Below are positions 1 through 14,100 of a stretch of DNA of 64,000 bases, one piece after another. How positions within the stretch are numbered: the first letter of the stretch is position 1; every line of letters starts with the position of its first letter. Source of the stretch: Apricaphanius iberus (lineage: Eukaryota; Chordata; Actinopteri; Cyprinodontiformes; Aphaniidae); the NCBI GenBank assembly GCA_028564705.1, contig JAPXFQ010002461.1:930001-994000 (forward strand), read 5' to 3'. Both the position numbers and the translations under genes were made by a program. The notes under the pieces were generated by a model. That model was not told the origin of the DNA. It ran no database searches and saw only the letters and a program-made list of their open reading frames with translations.

Positions 1-735
1 ACTAAATTGAATTAAAATAAATTCTGTCTTTAAATTAAATCAGATCGGCTCCAGTAAAATCAACGATCCATTTCATGAAAGGTTTTTTAGGCTACTTACT
101 AATTCATTCAGTATTTTTCTGCCTTCTTTTCCAAACGCTGAAACTCTGCGGGCCAGTCAATCTGAAAAAAAAAAAGAAATCTTCTTCTTACACGGAGAAC
201 ACTTGTTCTGGGCTGTGAAGCCTCCAGAACCATGTCTCATCAATTACTCCTTCTGACACGTAATGCGTCACTCAGCGTGATCTGAAATCCGTATTTGCTG
301 TGATAATTGATGCCATATGACCTAAGTATCTTACACATTCTCGATGTAGACTGATTTCAGTTTCAAATTGTTTTTTTGATTTTTTTTTTTCTCTGATAGA
401 CTTATTTTAAGACGCAAACGCAATACCGTGTATAATATTACATGTTCGAACGTAAATATGGCTGCGGGTGAAATAAATGTTAAAAAAACTAAGTAGGTCG
501 TTCATTATATTTTCCTGGTTAAATAAAAAAGCGGGAAAATTTCTGCTTTAATTATGGTTAAATATAACATGGGATTTTTTTTATTGTATTATTATTTTAG
601 ATATTTAAAAGGTATTAGACAGCTGTATTTATGCATACGTGCGTTTTACTGTATTTTGACGGCCATCTAATTGCTTACCGTGACCTTGGCGCAAACTCAC
701 AACTTTCGTTGCTTTATCATTCTTGTCTCCCACAG
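1..735 (+). other. osr2: osr2 upstream/intron sequence before the coding exon
   Basis: AT-rich sequence with no coding signal. It ends in a splice acceptor (a pyrimidine-containing run, then CACAG at 731-735) directly before the exon that carries the osr2 start codon. Human OSR2 also has a non-coding first exon, so this is most simply the 3' part of intron 1, with exon 1 and the promoter left of the window. No promoter could be recognised here. Confidence 0.55.
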
Positions 736-770
736 GGTTTCCACATTCCTCTGCAGAGGTCTGAGCCGAA

Positions 771-2252
<1,482 letters not shown>

Positions 2253-2635
2253 GCCCTGGACAGACTAATAAAAATAACCCCAAAAATGGGAGTGGGACAA
2301 AACTCGGCGGGACGGTTCACCGAGTTTTTTTTTTTCTTCTTCTTCTTCTTTTGTCATCAAAGAGACTTTTCTAACCAGGACACGTTGCCTTGGCTGCGCA
2401 TTTTTCAACCGAGGGGATTATTTGCACCTCAAGGAGAATCCAAAGAAGCCATGATAAACAACACCCAGCTTCCCCAGCACCTGTAAATATAAAGACTGTG
2501 TACAAAATATTTTTTGTTGTTTTTTTTTATTTTCTTCTTTTGACCTTGAAATAATAAAATTGTTTTAAAAAAGTCATCTTTAAAGTATGTTAAATTGTAT
2601 TTTAGAAATAAATATTTTCATGACACATATGTATT
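2253..2635 (+). terminator. osr2: osr2 3' UTR with two poly(A) signals
   Basis: After the stop codon there is an AT-rich 3' UTR with a TTC-rich run near 2330-2350. Two canonical AATAAA hexamers are present, at 2553-2558 and 2607-2612, so mature ends are expected near 2575 and/or 2630. Which one is used cannot be told from sequence. Confidence 0.7.
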
Positions 2636-3401
2636 CGTCCTGTTTTTTTTATTTAACCAGAAGAAACCATGTTTTTCCAGCCTAAAAAAGGCAGACAAAT
2701 TAATCTCATGTCTCCCGCTGTCACCGATTGCCCGAGTTCCATCGACAGGTGTGTAGAACATGAAAATCAGATTGACTTCAAGCAAAGGAAGACTCTGATC
2801 ATATGAATTACATATTTAGTTAAAGCAAATGGTGGTTATGTGTCTGAATCATTGGGCTCTGTTATTATCTTCCTGAGGCTGATAAGTATATTAGGCGCAT
2901 TAACAGCTCTATCACGTCTTTATCTGACTCATGCACGTCCGATTACATTATTGACTCGCTAAACGGAAGTCCCTCTCCAGAAGCATTAATACACATGCAC
3001 AGAGAGGGTTCCCCTCCAGAGGTTTTGTGGTTCCTGCAAAACAGAAGGAAAGAAAAGGGGAAGGGAAGAATAGTTCTTTCACATGTGGACCTGCGTCGAT
3101 TTCATTTAAAATAATTTAAAACTTCTACTAATGTGGACATACTGTAGACCTTTTGAGCCATCAAGCTGAGAATCAAGCTTCGAAAAAATAATAATTTAAA
3201 TTAGAACAAATGGGCGGCGGTTGTGAAGTTGTTAAGTGTTGACAAACTTTGGATCTCATCCAGCTAAACTTTGACCGCAGCCACAGATTAACCATCAGAG
3301 TTCTGGCCTGTAACAGGAAGATATATATATATTATTTTGTGTAGGCCTATAAAAACAAAAGCGACTCGGTCATCGCCATAAGACCTCTTCTATATTGGTT
3401 G

Positions 3402-3429
3402 GCAATAATAATAATAATAATAATAATAA
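3402..3429. repeat. (AAT)n microsatellite
   Basis: About nine AAT units in tandem, followed by AACAAC. Confidence 0.9.
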
Positions 3430-3778
3430 CAACAGTAAAATACATAAATACCTAACTCTTTGACCTAAGACCCACAATAATGGCTTGAAAAATGAAATGT
3501 ATCTTTAAAGATACAGTCTGAGCAAAGCGAGTTTAAAGACAAAACAGATCCAATGATGTCTGTTTCTGCTAGGAAGAGAGGAATGTTTTGATGCAGGCCG
3601 TATATCAGGATTTTTATTATTATCAATTTTTTTTCAGAAGGCAACAATGTAAGGAAGCGAATTTATTCTGCAGCAACAGGGATGGAATAATACAAAAGAA
3701 TATGTTTTGGCAATCTGCAAATCAATATTCGTAAAAACTGATTACTTTAGTATACTTGGCTATGATACTATATATTAC

Positions 3779-3979
<201 letters not shown>

Positions 3980-4130
3980 AACCACCTGCCAGGTACTACA
4001 TATTATTTATATATTTAAACAGAGAACATATATGCAAGCCCCTTTACTTACAAACCTTTCTGGCAGTTTTTCGTGTTGACCGAGACATAGCCTGTTATAT
4101 GTAGCCTATCTGTTTTTTTTCTTTTTCCCG

Positions 4131-4192
4131 CATCCATCCATCCATTCGTTGTCTCTGACCGCTTGTCCGTGTAGGGTCATGGGAGGAGCTGG
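4131..4192 (-). repeat. GGATGG-tailed retroposon, 3' end fragment
   Basis: CATCCATCCATCC followed by a degenerate GTCTCTGACCGCTTGTCC. This is the reverse complement of the common teleost ending in ...CGGT...GGATGGATGG. Only the last about 60 bp are recognisable. Confidence 0.5.
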
Positions 4193-4376
4193 CTATCTAC
4201 AGTCTATTGCTTACGGAATGATAAAGTTCTTACACTTTTTTCACAATTTTGGGAAAATAAATAGAATTTTGAATAATGCGCAGTATTTTAAACATTGTTT
4301 GATGTGAGAAAAACCACAACGGGTTTTCCCCTGAAGCAAATGCATTACAACTCTGCTTGATGATTAAGAAGACAAA

Positions 4377-4435
<59 letters not shown>
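4377..4435. repeat. (ATT)n microsatellite
   Basis: Pure ATT array of about 19 units. It yields poly-Ile and poly-Asn open frames on the minus strand that are artefacts. Confidence 0.97.
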
Positions 4436-4436
<1 letters not shown>

Positions 4437-6299
4437 GAACAAAAATATTCCAAAGCGGATGTAAAAGTCGACCTGATAAATAACATTTTTGACAGTAGAA
4501 TAAAACTCGAAGTGACATTGGAGAACGCAGACGGAGATAAGAGTGTGTGGACATTGGGGGGACGGAATCCGTTGACTATGTCCTCGGTAAGCCTTATCTA
4601 ACTGACAGGTTAGCGGTTGCGCTCACTGGGATTGGCTGCTCTGCCTTCCTATCTTTATATGACCCTACGCGGATTCTGACACACATGTTTTCTTGACACT
4701 TTAGATTGAGAAAGAGGATGGAAGATATTAAGGTGGGAAAGGGAACCCCTACAAAACTCATTACACCTGCGAAAGTCAAATGCGTTTGGAGATTTTATTA
4801 CATTCTTAATTTGATTCACTGATTTTTCAGAAAGACAAATCAAAACCCTTGGTATGATCGAAAAAAAAAAAAAAACGGGAATAAACATGAACAGGCTTAA
4901 GGAAGATTTTTTCAACTGTCTTGATTATTAACAAAACCACTGTTTTTAATAATATATTTGTAGATCTCTTTAGTACTTTACAATTTATCATAAAATGTCT
5001 TATTTGTTAATGTGTGATTCTCCAAAGTAATTTCTAATATTCATTGAGCAACAATATTTATTTTTAATTCAAAAATGTCAATGACCCCCTACCCCCGTCA
5101 TATATGACTGCATTACAAACCATGTTTATATGACTGATTTACATCAGATCAGCAGTGTATGGGCTATGTAAAAAATATTTTTTTATGATTGGCTACCCTA
5201 TTTTCCTTTATAAATCACAGCCAAATAGCCTATATTAGTCAACGGAAAACAGAGGATTTAGTTAAATAGTTTAACATAAATATATACACTTTTTTTAAAC
5301 TTGAAAATATCTACATATCGGATAAAAGCATTTCTAGATTATAAAGTCTTGGTTTCTGCTGCAGAATTTCTACTGTAGTAGGCTTATGTAGGATACTGAG
5401 AACAGAAACTCCGGACTTTACTTTGATTCCTGCCATAACAGCTGATTTAATAATCAACCTGATTAATATGCTTTGATCGACACTGAACAGCTCTTGACAG
5501 ATTTGACCTAGATTCCAAACTTGACAAATCTTCCTGTTATTGATGTACTGCTCTCAAATAATGGTTTGCTTAAGAATTAGGCTATAGATGGCAAGCAAAT
5601 ACATTTAATGGAAGAAGGGAATTAGATTTGTTTGTTGTGAATAAATAGAAAACCAACAGAAGTAAAATATAAATCGACTTGACTCTAAAAGTCAAATCGA
5701 CTCTACAGAACACTGCTATTATGCTTTTGATGTCACAAGATGCATTGAGGCTTGTGTTTAGGCCAGATTACAGATGGGTTAAACAGCATTTTACAACAAA
5801 TACCAAAACGAGCAGAAAAACTAACAATAACCTGTTCTATGGGCGAGAAACTTATTATCTAGGAAGCTTGGTACTTTATAGAAAAGAATCGGGCGTATTT
5901 CTTTACAGGACAAAACTTTAAAATAGCACGAGATAGGATCCTATATATAATCCATTACCTAGAACACCCTCACAACTGTGATGAACATTTAGAGCTACAT
6001 AAAATATGCTTAGCCCATATTCGAAATGTGCATTTAAAATATGAGACAGTCGGACTTAATCTGATAGCAGATTAAATGTAATGTTGACAAACCGGAGGCG
6101 TATTATAGCCTACATTTTAACAATCTTTAAAATGTGTCATCCAATAAACGTCTGAAAGAGTGTAAGAGCTACTTATGCAAACCAAATAAGAAAAAAATCA
6201 CCTGTTAAGTTGTTTGTACTGTTTCGGTTGGCTCAATTTGGGTCGGAATGTGTAAATCGTGGTTGAGAAAGGTTTTTTTCCCACAAACGCAAAGGCAAC

Positions 6300-6437
6300 A
6301 CTTGTCATACGGAAGCCGAGTTGGTGTTTACAGATGACGTTTGGGCTGTAGCAGCTATGAGACGTAGCTAGCAGGAGAAACATGTTTCATTAAACGCCGA
6401 ATTCTAGAAATAGTCACCGGGCAGAAGCTGGAATCAA
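6300..6437 (+). promoter_or_regulatory. vps13b: Tentative vps13b promoter / non-coding exon 1
   Basis: VPS13B in other vertebrates starts with a non-coding exon, and its ATG is in exon 2. Upstream of exon 2 the best donor in a locally less AT-rich, CpG-containing stretch is GGAATCAA/gtaagg at 6438. No TATA box or defined start site is visible. Placement rests only on the donor match, local composition and position, so it is weak. Confidence 0.3.
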
Positions 6438-7445
6438 GTAAGGAGTTTGTATTTCGTTTAAACCTCCAGTATTTTTTGTTTAGTCTCTTTTCTTTTACCG
6501 TAACATTTTTAGCAGGTTACGAAGCTGCTTTAATGACAGGTAACGTTAGCACAGCTAGCCTCGCTCACGAGAACTGCTCCTTAGAAAGTTCAACTTTTGT
6601 TTACACAGCTCCACACATTTTCTGTCTATGATTCTTGAAATATAGGTTGTTAATTCCTGATATTGCTTCTCTATTGCTGCATTCCGTAGGGAAAAGATAC
6701 ATTAGCTCGTAGGGTAAACGACTGCAATTAACTAGAATTAGCGAAAAGCTAACCATTGAATAACTGTTATGTATAAATGTTAAATAAAATTGCTTTTACG
6801 CGCTGAGCAACATGCCAATTTTTTATTTTTAGTTTATAGTTATACATACATGGTAATACGTCATGAAATACACTGTGTGAAATACGTTAGTTTATTTAAT
6901 TTCATTATATCTTAAAGATAGAACGCTTTAGAAGACCGAACATACTTGAGTTCATTTCAGAAATAACACAGGTGTGTGGCCATTATCTTGGCTCCCTCCC
7001 ATCAGCTGTTACGTGCAAATATAACCCGCAGTGCTGCCTAAATAGACACACCTGAAATGATTTTATCCGAAATTTTCCGATTAAGCATTTGCTTCTGTGC
7101 TTTACCAATTAAAATAATCATTTCTGCTGAGACTAATTTGTGGTTTTAACCTAGGCTTTTAGCAAGGACCACATCCATTCGAACGAAAATACACAACGAA
7201 GACCAACACACGTGAAATTGCATGCTAAAAATTATAATTTTGATATTTTATCATACTAGTTACATTATAAAACATATTGAATGTGCATGTTGTAAACGTA
7301 GTTTTTAATATTGCATATACTTAAATGCATTCTCAGCCAGGAATAAACATTTTAGTTGGATGCTGTACTTTGCCAGTCCAGCTTTTAAATGTTTCTGTGC
7401 TTCTCTCATGTAATCAGTTAATTTGACCATATTGTTTAGAATATA

Positions 7446-7778
7446 TCACTGTTGCCTTGCAGCAACAAGGTCCTGGGTCTGAATCCCAGTTGGCATGTTT
7501 TCCTAGTGCATGCGTAGCTTCTCTCCGGGTACACTGGCTTCTTCCCACAGTCCAGAAGACACGACTGTTAGGTTAAATGGTCTTTCTAAATTGCTTTTAG
7601 GTGTGTGTGTTAGTGTGTCCATGGTGGTTTGTCCTGTGTCTCTATGTTGTCCTGTTTTGGATTGATGACCTGTCAAAGGTGTACCCCGCCTTTCACCCAC
7701 TGACCGCTGGAGATGGGTCAGCGCAACCACCCCAGTGACACTGCAATGATAAATGGGTGTAGAAAAGGGATGGATGGT
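7446..7778 (+). repeat. GGATGG-tailed teleost retroposon, nearly full 3' part
   Basis: Recognisable series: TGTTGCCTTGCAGCAACAAGG, CTGGGTCTGAATCCCAGTTGG, CTTCTTCCCACAGTCCAGAA, GTACCCCGCCTTTCACCCA, ending GGGATGGATGG. This is a very common interspersed repeat of fish genomes. The GGTCTGAATCCC block looks like a pol III B box, but no tRNA structure surrounds it. It lies in putative vps13b intron 1. Confidence 0.7.
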
Positions 7779-8159
7779 TTTATTTTCACAGAAAAAACTT
7801 TTACCATACTAAAGAGATCTAAACAGTTATTTTATTATTCTGGTCCTTAAAGTTAACAAAAAATAGAGAAAGGCCAAATATGTAGTATTTTTATATCAGC
7901 GACAGTAAGTATTTACATTTTCAATGATTATTCATTCACATAATTTCTTATTGTAGTTTTCAAGCACTTGTAGTATTACAGTATGACTTAGAAATGATTT
8001 AATCACTTATGGGCGTAAATAATTAAACAACATGATACCATAGAAAGCAAACAAGAAAAAAACCCACGCACAGTGAGGCGACAAAAAACACACAAAACGA
8101 GACGCTAAAAGTGTTTCAGCTTGTTGCACCACGCATCCAAAAAATATTGATGCCCCTGC

Positions 8160-8800
8160 AGCCACAGTGTCACAGTATCTACAATACTGTGAAAAAGTTC
8201 AATGTATTTTGTCATTGAATTACAGTGAAGTTCTGATGATTATGGCTTAAGGTTATTTAACACCCACAATTCACTCTTCCAGAGAGTTTGAATATTTCAT
8301 AAGATAAAAAAAAAAAAAAGAAAATGTCAGACTTCTAGGAAGTAGGTATGTCTTTCTACACTAATTTCATGGTCGGGACTCCTTCTTGCGTGAAATACTG
8401 CATCAGTGCACCATAGAATGGAGGTCTTCTGTCTGTGGCTCTGCTGAGGTGTAATGGAAGCCCAGGTTGTTTTGATAGCAGCTTTCAGGTCATCTGCATT
8501 GTTGGTTCTTGTGTCTCTGTCTCATATTCCACTCAAAGATACCCTATAGATTCTCTGTGGGGTCCAGGGTCAGGTCCAAGCACTGTAATGACATGGTAAT
8601 TAAACCATCTTATAATATCCTTTGCAGTATGGACTGCTACTAAATCCTGCTGGAAATGAAATCAGTATTCTCATTAAGCTCGTCAGCAGAAGGAAGCATA
8701 CATTTCTCTAAAATGTACAGGTAGAGGGCTGAGTTGACTGTGGACTTCAGAAAACCTCCAATGAGCCAGAACTAGCAGATACCCCAATAAAATGACCTTA
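8160..8800 (-). pseudogene. Degraded Tc1/mariner transposase relic
   Basis: Read on the minus strand, the segment gives a broken series with the second catalytic Asp region FQQDLVAVHTAKDIIRWF, then a degenerate track to the C-terminus, and a tail with AAGCCATAATCATCAGAAC. Several stops and frameshifts are present. The N-terminal half and both inverted repeats were not found, so this is an old inactive fragment. Confidence 0.6.
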
Positions 8801-9342
8801 CGTGGCTTACCCTCCTTGTGGACGGGTGTCAATTAGTATATTTACATTCCAATCTAAATCAAGCTTTTGGCAGTAATATGACTGGCTTAGCCAGAGTTAA
8901 GAGTTCTGTCCCAGTTTACGTGTTACTCAGAAAATTGTATTATGAAATTAACTGGGTTCGACTCTGTGACCGTTGGACTAGAATCACACAGATAGTAAAA
9001 AGATAGCTAAAGTCAGTAAAGTAGGCAGAGTAAAAGTGGGATATGCACAATAAGTGAAGAAATGGGCGACAACACTGCAGCATCTATTTTGTTAGTACTG
9101 CACTCTTTGATTGGGTTACACTAGTTGCTGCTCATTCTGTAGATATTCCTCCTTCTACCATCTCATCACTTGCCAAAGGGGGAATGCTCAGGCTACCAAA
9201 AGCTTGGCTACTCCTAAGTGTTGTTTACATGAATAGAAACTCTATTTTTCTAATCACATTATCTGGGTACCTTGGTACGATTTCACGATTTCTTCAGTTC
9301 ATCAGTCTTCCCTTCCTTTCTTCCTTGTGCCCTACTGACTTA

Positions 9343-10091
9343 TGATGCATTCACACCAACCCCATTCGTCAGCGTCAGTTGCGGCAAGATTACATGTAAA
9401 GTCTACGGTAGAGTATGTCAGGTCCGTCAAAGTCTCTGTGGTGCGATGTATTCGTTGGCTCCGTCAACTTCCCTTGTGTTACATACGGCAACGTACCAAC
9501 GCAGAAGTTCAGCTAGCTGAACTTATGACGGACCCAACACAGTTAACGTGCGGCAACGAATCAGAACGTCTCACTGTAGTTATGTCACTATACACGTATC
9601 TTGAATGAAGCGCGAGACCAGTGATCACATTTTCAACAAACACAGATTTCAAAAATCAGAAATAACCCTTAGCGAAGACAGATGGGAAGGCACTCCTACG
9701 GAGGAATAGAGAATCTGTAGGTGGTGTCGTGGTAGGAGATTTGAGCTCTGATGCGGCCCAGGAGGTCGCAACAGAAGTAGCACTGAAAGCGAACCTCATC
9801 CATAAGCAGCTCCTGGAGCAAATGGTTAAACTTGCCAAACTCAGAATGCATCTGAAGAATGAGCGCTGATGCTCCCGATGTCTACGTTGTCTAGATTTAA
9901 CTAGCAAATAAAGCCAAGCCACTCTCTCGATACAATCCATCATAGTTCAGCACGCGGCAACAGAGCAAGCCCCGCCCACGTGCTCCTTTTTGCTCAGAAA
10001 CAAGCTTTGGAAGCTAAAAAGGACATACGTCAAACTTCATCTATTGAATGCGTTGCCTGACGCAGACCAACTGTGCGGTGTGAATGCACCA
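9343..10091. mobile_element. PIF/Harbinger-type element, 749 bp, copy 1
   Basis: Terminal inverted repeats TGATGCATTCACACC (left) and GGTGTGAATGCACCA (right) are flanked by TTA on both sides (9340-9342, 10092-10094), the 3-bp duplication usual for PIF/Harbinger. The interior keeps a broken transposase piece on the minus strand (separate entry). Related copies lie at about 11961-12212 and 60075-60475. Confidence 0.75.
9668..9850 (-). pseudogene. Harbinger (HARBI1-like) transposase N-terminal fragment
   Basis: The minus-strand translation reads HSEFGKFNHLLQELLMDEVR, then FQCYFCCDLLGRI and IPP-stop-ECLPICLR. This resembles the N-terminal block of HARBI1-like transposases (E-F-x-x-L..EL..D...F..YFR followed by a PEERLAICLR-like motif). 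An internal stop and the loss of the catalytic domain make it non-functional. The assignment is by family memory of the motif. Confidence 0.55.
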
Positions 10092-10094
10092 TTA

Positions 10095-11024
10095 GACTGA
10101 AAGACAGTTTAAAGGCCCAGGAAACCTTTGGGGTTGTAGTTTGTAAACTGATTAGGGTCGGACTTTTACACCATATTTCAATTTTCTGAGGCACTAGATT
10201 TTTGGTTTTCATAATCTGTAACCCATAATAATAAAAATGATTATAATAATAAAGGCTTAAACATTTGACTTTGTGTAATGAAGCTATTTAAGTTTTATAC
10301 TCTGATATTAGTGGAAAAAATGTAGTTATGAAAAATAAGCATTTCACAATAGACTAATTTCTTTAGATGTAGCTGTAGTTCTGCTCCACTGAAAACAACA
10401 AAAATAGCATAAACTCGACTCAAAAATCTGGCATCCAAGGAATCATAACTTTTTACTACATGACAAAAGTGTCATCTTATCTAATGCTCATATTAATTTT
10501 TAATTGAGGTTGGAGCATACAAATAAGTGTTTACTTATGTAGAATGCTTACAACTTTATCAGTTGCACTTACAATTCAAGTTTTGTTTTTAAGAATTAGT
10601 TCAGCTGGTCTGCTATTGTTTTTAATGTTGTAGTTGCCTTTGTTTTCTCTTTTTTCACAGAAAGTGTTTTTCTAAATGTCCTAGTTGGTTGAGCTAAAAG
10701 TAGTGAAGATAGTGACAAGTCTTGTGCTCCACCCCACATGGTTGGAGCTTGATTGGCAGCTGCTTACACAAGCGCCGTAGCCACTATCCTCATGGTCATT
10801 GGAAAAAATGCCCTGCCGTAGCAGTTGTCGGGAGTTTTAACTTTGGAAAACCAATGAAAATTTTAAGTTATGGGATGTGAATGTAGAGCTTAAGTTGCTG
10901 TACAGTTTAGATCAATGCACAAAACCTTGTCACCCCAGTCGCTGGTATGAAATTGTACAAATTAACACAATTGTTACCTGACATTGGAGTGTATTTATCC
11001 AGCGTTTGACTTGTGTCCACAATA
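10095..11024. other. Non-coding end of putative vps13b intron 1
   Basis: About 930 bp of AT-rich sequence with no supported gene or repeat, up to the acceptor CACAATAG at 11025. Confidence 0.6.
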
Positions 11025-11032
11025 GTGAGAAG

Positions 11033-11179
11033 ATGTTGGAGTCCTACGTCACGCCGCTCTTGATGAGCTATGTGAACAAGTATATAAAAAACCTGAAGCC
11101 ATCTGATCTGCAGCTCTCTCTCTGGGGAGGGGACGTGGTGCTCAGCAAGTTGGACCTGAAGCTGGATGTGCTGGAGCAG
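11033..11179 (+). other. vps13b: vps13b exon 2, start codon and chorein N-terminus
   Basis: 49 codons in phase 0, ending ...KLDVLEQ at donor CAG/gtaatg. The ATG at 11033 is the conserved start; an in-frame upstream extension to 11006 is not conserved and lies before the probable acceptor AG at 11024-11025. The pattern of a hydrophobic helix followed by L-W-G-G-D-V-x-L-x-x-L-x-L-K is the signature of the VPS13 lipid-channel cap. Confidence 0.95.
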
Positions 11180-14100
11180 GTAATGTGTGCCGACTATAAC
11201 TTGTGCTTCTCAGTTCATTGATCAAGATACACTCCATATGTCCCTAAGATGCTCAATTTTGATATCTGGGATACCATCAGAGGTGCAGCATTTTGTTGCA
11301 TGCATATATAGTTTAGAAAACTATGCAGCAAACTTGCATGAATAAAGAAGCATGCCTAGAGTAAACTGTTAGAGTGCTTGTGTATCCAAGAAACATCACC
11401 TAATGAAGGTAAATTATTAAAAAGTCAAATGTCCCTTTGGTATATTTACAGTTAATGTGACAATACTTTATTTCAATATCGTTTTACTCTACACCTCATG
11501 TGAGTTTCATTCAATTCAGTATATTTATATGACGCCAATTCACAACACATCTCTAGGTTTTTTACAAGGAAAGTCATTTCAATTCAATCATACATGCTGT
11601 TAAATAAATCCTTTAGTTTCTTATTCCAATTAGTTAAAGTTTTCTGTTTAAGGAAATCCAGTAGATTGCATCAAGGTATTGTGTTGCAGTATTCACCCTG
11701 GGAATAACTTGTAGCGGCAGTAGACGGTCGCGTGAGTTGTGTCATAGACCTCACAGCATTCCCTTATACTGACCATACATGTCGCAAAAGTGGAGAGAAA
11801 AAAACTCCCTTTTAAAGCAGCATTCCAGAATATTTGAGGGAGACAGGTGCTTTTGTTTTTTTTAACCAGTTTACAATGGCCCCTCCCAACCAGAAGCTGC
11901 GTCGATTTTGAAGCCTTTTAAGAAACCGAGCTATCTCCATCGTCGAAAAGCATCTCCAATCGTACATTCACACCGCCCCAAACTGCATCGTCATTTGCGG
12001 TGAGATTACATGTGAAGTCTATGGTCGAGTCCGTCAGAGTCTCTGCGGTGCGTTGTGTGTGTTGGCTCCGTCAACTTTTCAAGCGATACTTTTGTTTCAT
12101 GCGCCAACGTAGCAAACTCAACAAACTTCATCTTAAAAATGTATATACGTCAAACTACATGCGTTGGGAGCATTGCTTGACGCAGACAAAGTGTGCGGTC
12201 TAAACACACCATAATGTAAATCCTACTCGGTCTCTAAAGTGTTTGTCTGCAAGTTTACTTGCCAGACTTTTTTTTGTTTTTCTTTCTGAAGTTGACGCGC
12301 TCGGTAGCTGGGGAATGGCTGACGTTTTAGCAGAAGCTTGTGTCTAATTCTCGCTAACCCTTTTTGCCATCATGGCAAATGTAAACAGGAAGACACGGAG
12401 CAGCCACATCTCCTCAGGTTTGTGCAATGCGTATGCATATTGATTGCCAGCCAACAAGGTGGAAACTTGAATCTATTGGCCAAACAATTCAATGATCAGT
12501 ATGAATTGCAAAGGGATATGTGCATGGATTAGTTTCTCAGCATCATTCCTGGAGAATGTGGCGTATTAAAGAATGTTATTGTCTGTCTGGCTATATGGGG
12601 AACATTAATTTAATAATTCAGCAATTATTAATTTTATTGTTCCTTTAAATTATTTCTCAGAATTAACTCTATTGTCAAATAGCAGGCTGCTATGATTACA
12701 AGATATAATTTATCTGAAGGGTGAGCCCTTTAGCAATGGATCAAACACACTCAATAAAAGAAGCAAGGAGATTTGATTCAGTTGAACAACTTTAATTTAA
12801 ACGGACCACACCAAACAACAACTGAATTCACACTCGGCAAATTAGGTCCTTGCTAACTGCTAAGTTAAATGGCTAGGCTGCATGCTACATAAACAAAATT
12901 TCAAAAATCGCAGATCACCAGAAGTAACAATGACCACGTCATCCGGGGAATTTCCTGAAAACGCCTACACCGTTGCACGTACGCGCACAAGCAAAATACC
13001 AGACTGTTGGGTTTTTTATTGATTAGGACAATTTTGACCGTGTGCCTCTCTTAAACAAAGAGACCGTATAGTTCTTATCACTAACTTAGCTTTTGGCTAA
13101 CAAAGAAACTATGAATTGACCAAAGAGTATGGCCAGTCTACATCTGTAATGCTCGTCTCTTGGAAGTTTTCCGGTTTGTGGCTTAACACAGAGATCACAG
13201 CAAATCAAACACAATCACACACTGCTTGCTGACTAATAAAAGAAACACAGTAATTTCACCACAACACTAATTCATAAAACGTTCAAAGAAGCATATATGC
13301 ATTGAAATATTCTAGATTTTCCTCCGAACACAGATTTTAACAATAAATGGAACAATTTTACTTGAAAGTCTGTTATGATGGATTGCAGGAAAAAGTAAGT
13401 CCTTTTCGAAGCCGCGGAAAAACGCAACGGACAAAAAGAAAGGGGAAGAAGTTAATCCACTCACTTGGATGGTGAGAGGAAAAAAGGACGGCTGGTGGCC
13501 AACTAGCTCGAATTAGGTTGTGCTATCAATGAACGGGGTTCTGGGAGATATGAAGGACTAGCGCGCATACCTGAGAGGGGTCGGGCACTTTCTCTCTTTG
13601 ATCAGGACTTGGAGCGCCGATCTCGAGAGGGCTAACAGCTTCCTGCTTGTTGGTTTAAATTTCGCGGCGCTCCTATAGCCCTCCCAGGCGTCCATTCGGG
13701 TTAGAGGGGGACCGCAATCGGAGTGATTGAGTAGTGTCTGGACCAACAGACGTGGTGGGACTTATCAGAATTCGGCCTTCTGGACAGAGAGCGGCCGCTC
13801 TTGCTTAACCATGTCTGGGGAACAGCGTTCCGCACTGATACAGCTGGAAGCCAGCGCCATGGGAATGTTTGCTTATTATAGAACCCTTTTATATTGTTTT
13901 CATATATTCAGGGCTAGAACCAACAAGATTTGTTTCTAATTTTATCTTATTTAGATTATTGATTGTCTTAATATAATCAATGCATTTATTGAACTATAAG
14001 GTATAAAATGTATTATAAAAAAACATTCAAGTGGGTTTCGGACAGGATTTTTGAAACACACTCTTACACTTAAAGCCACAAAATGCGCTCTATAGTCAAG

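Noticed and set aside
4230..4554. Open frames with poly-Ile and poly-Asn on the minus strand
   Set aside because: Produced by the ATT microsatellite.
7475..7515. Possible tRNA gene (B-box-like GGTCTGAATCCC)
   Set aside because: No A box, cloverleaf or acceptor stem fits; it belongs to a common retroposon.
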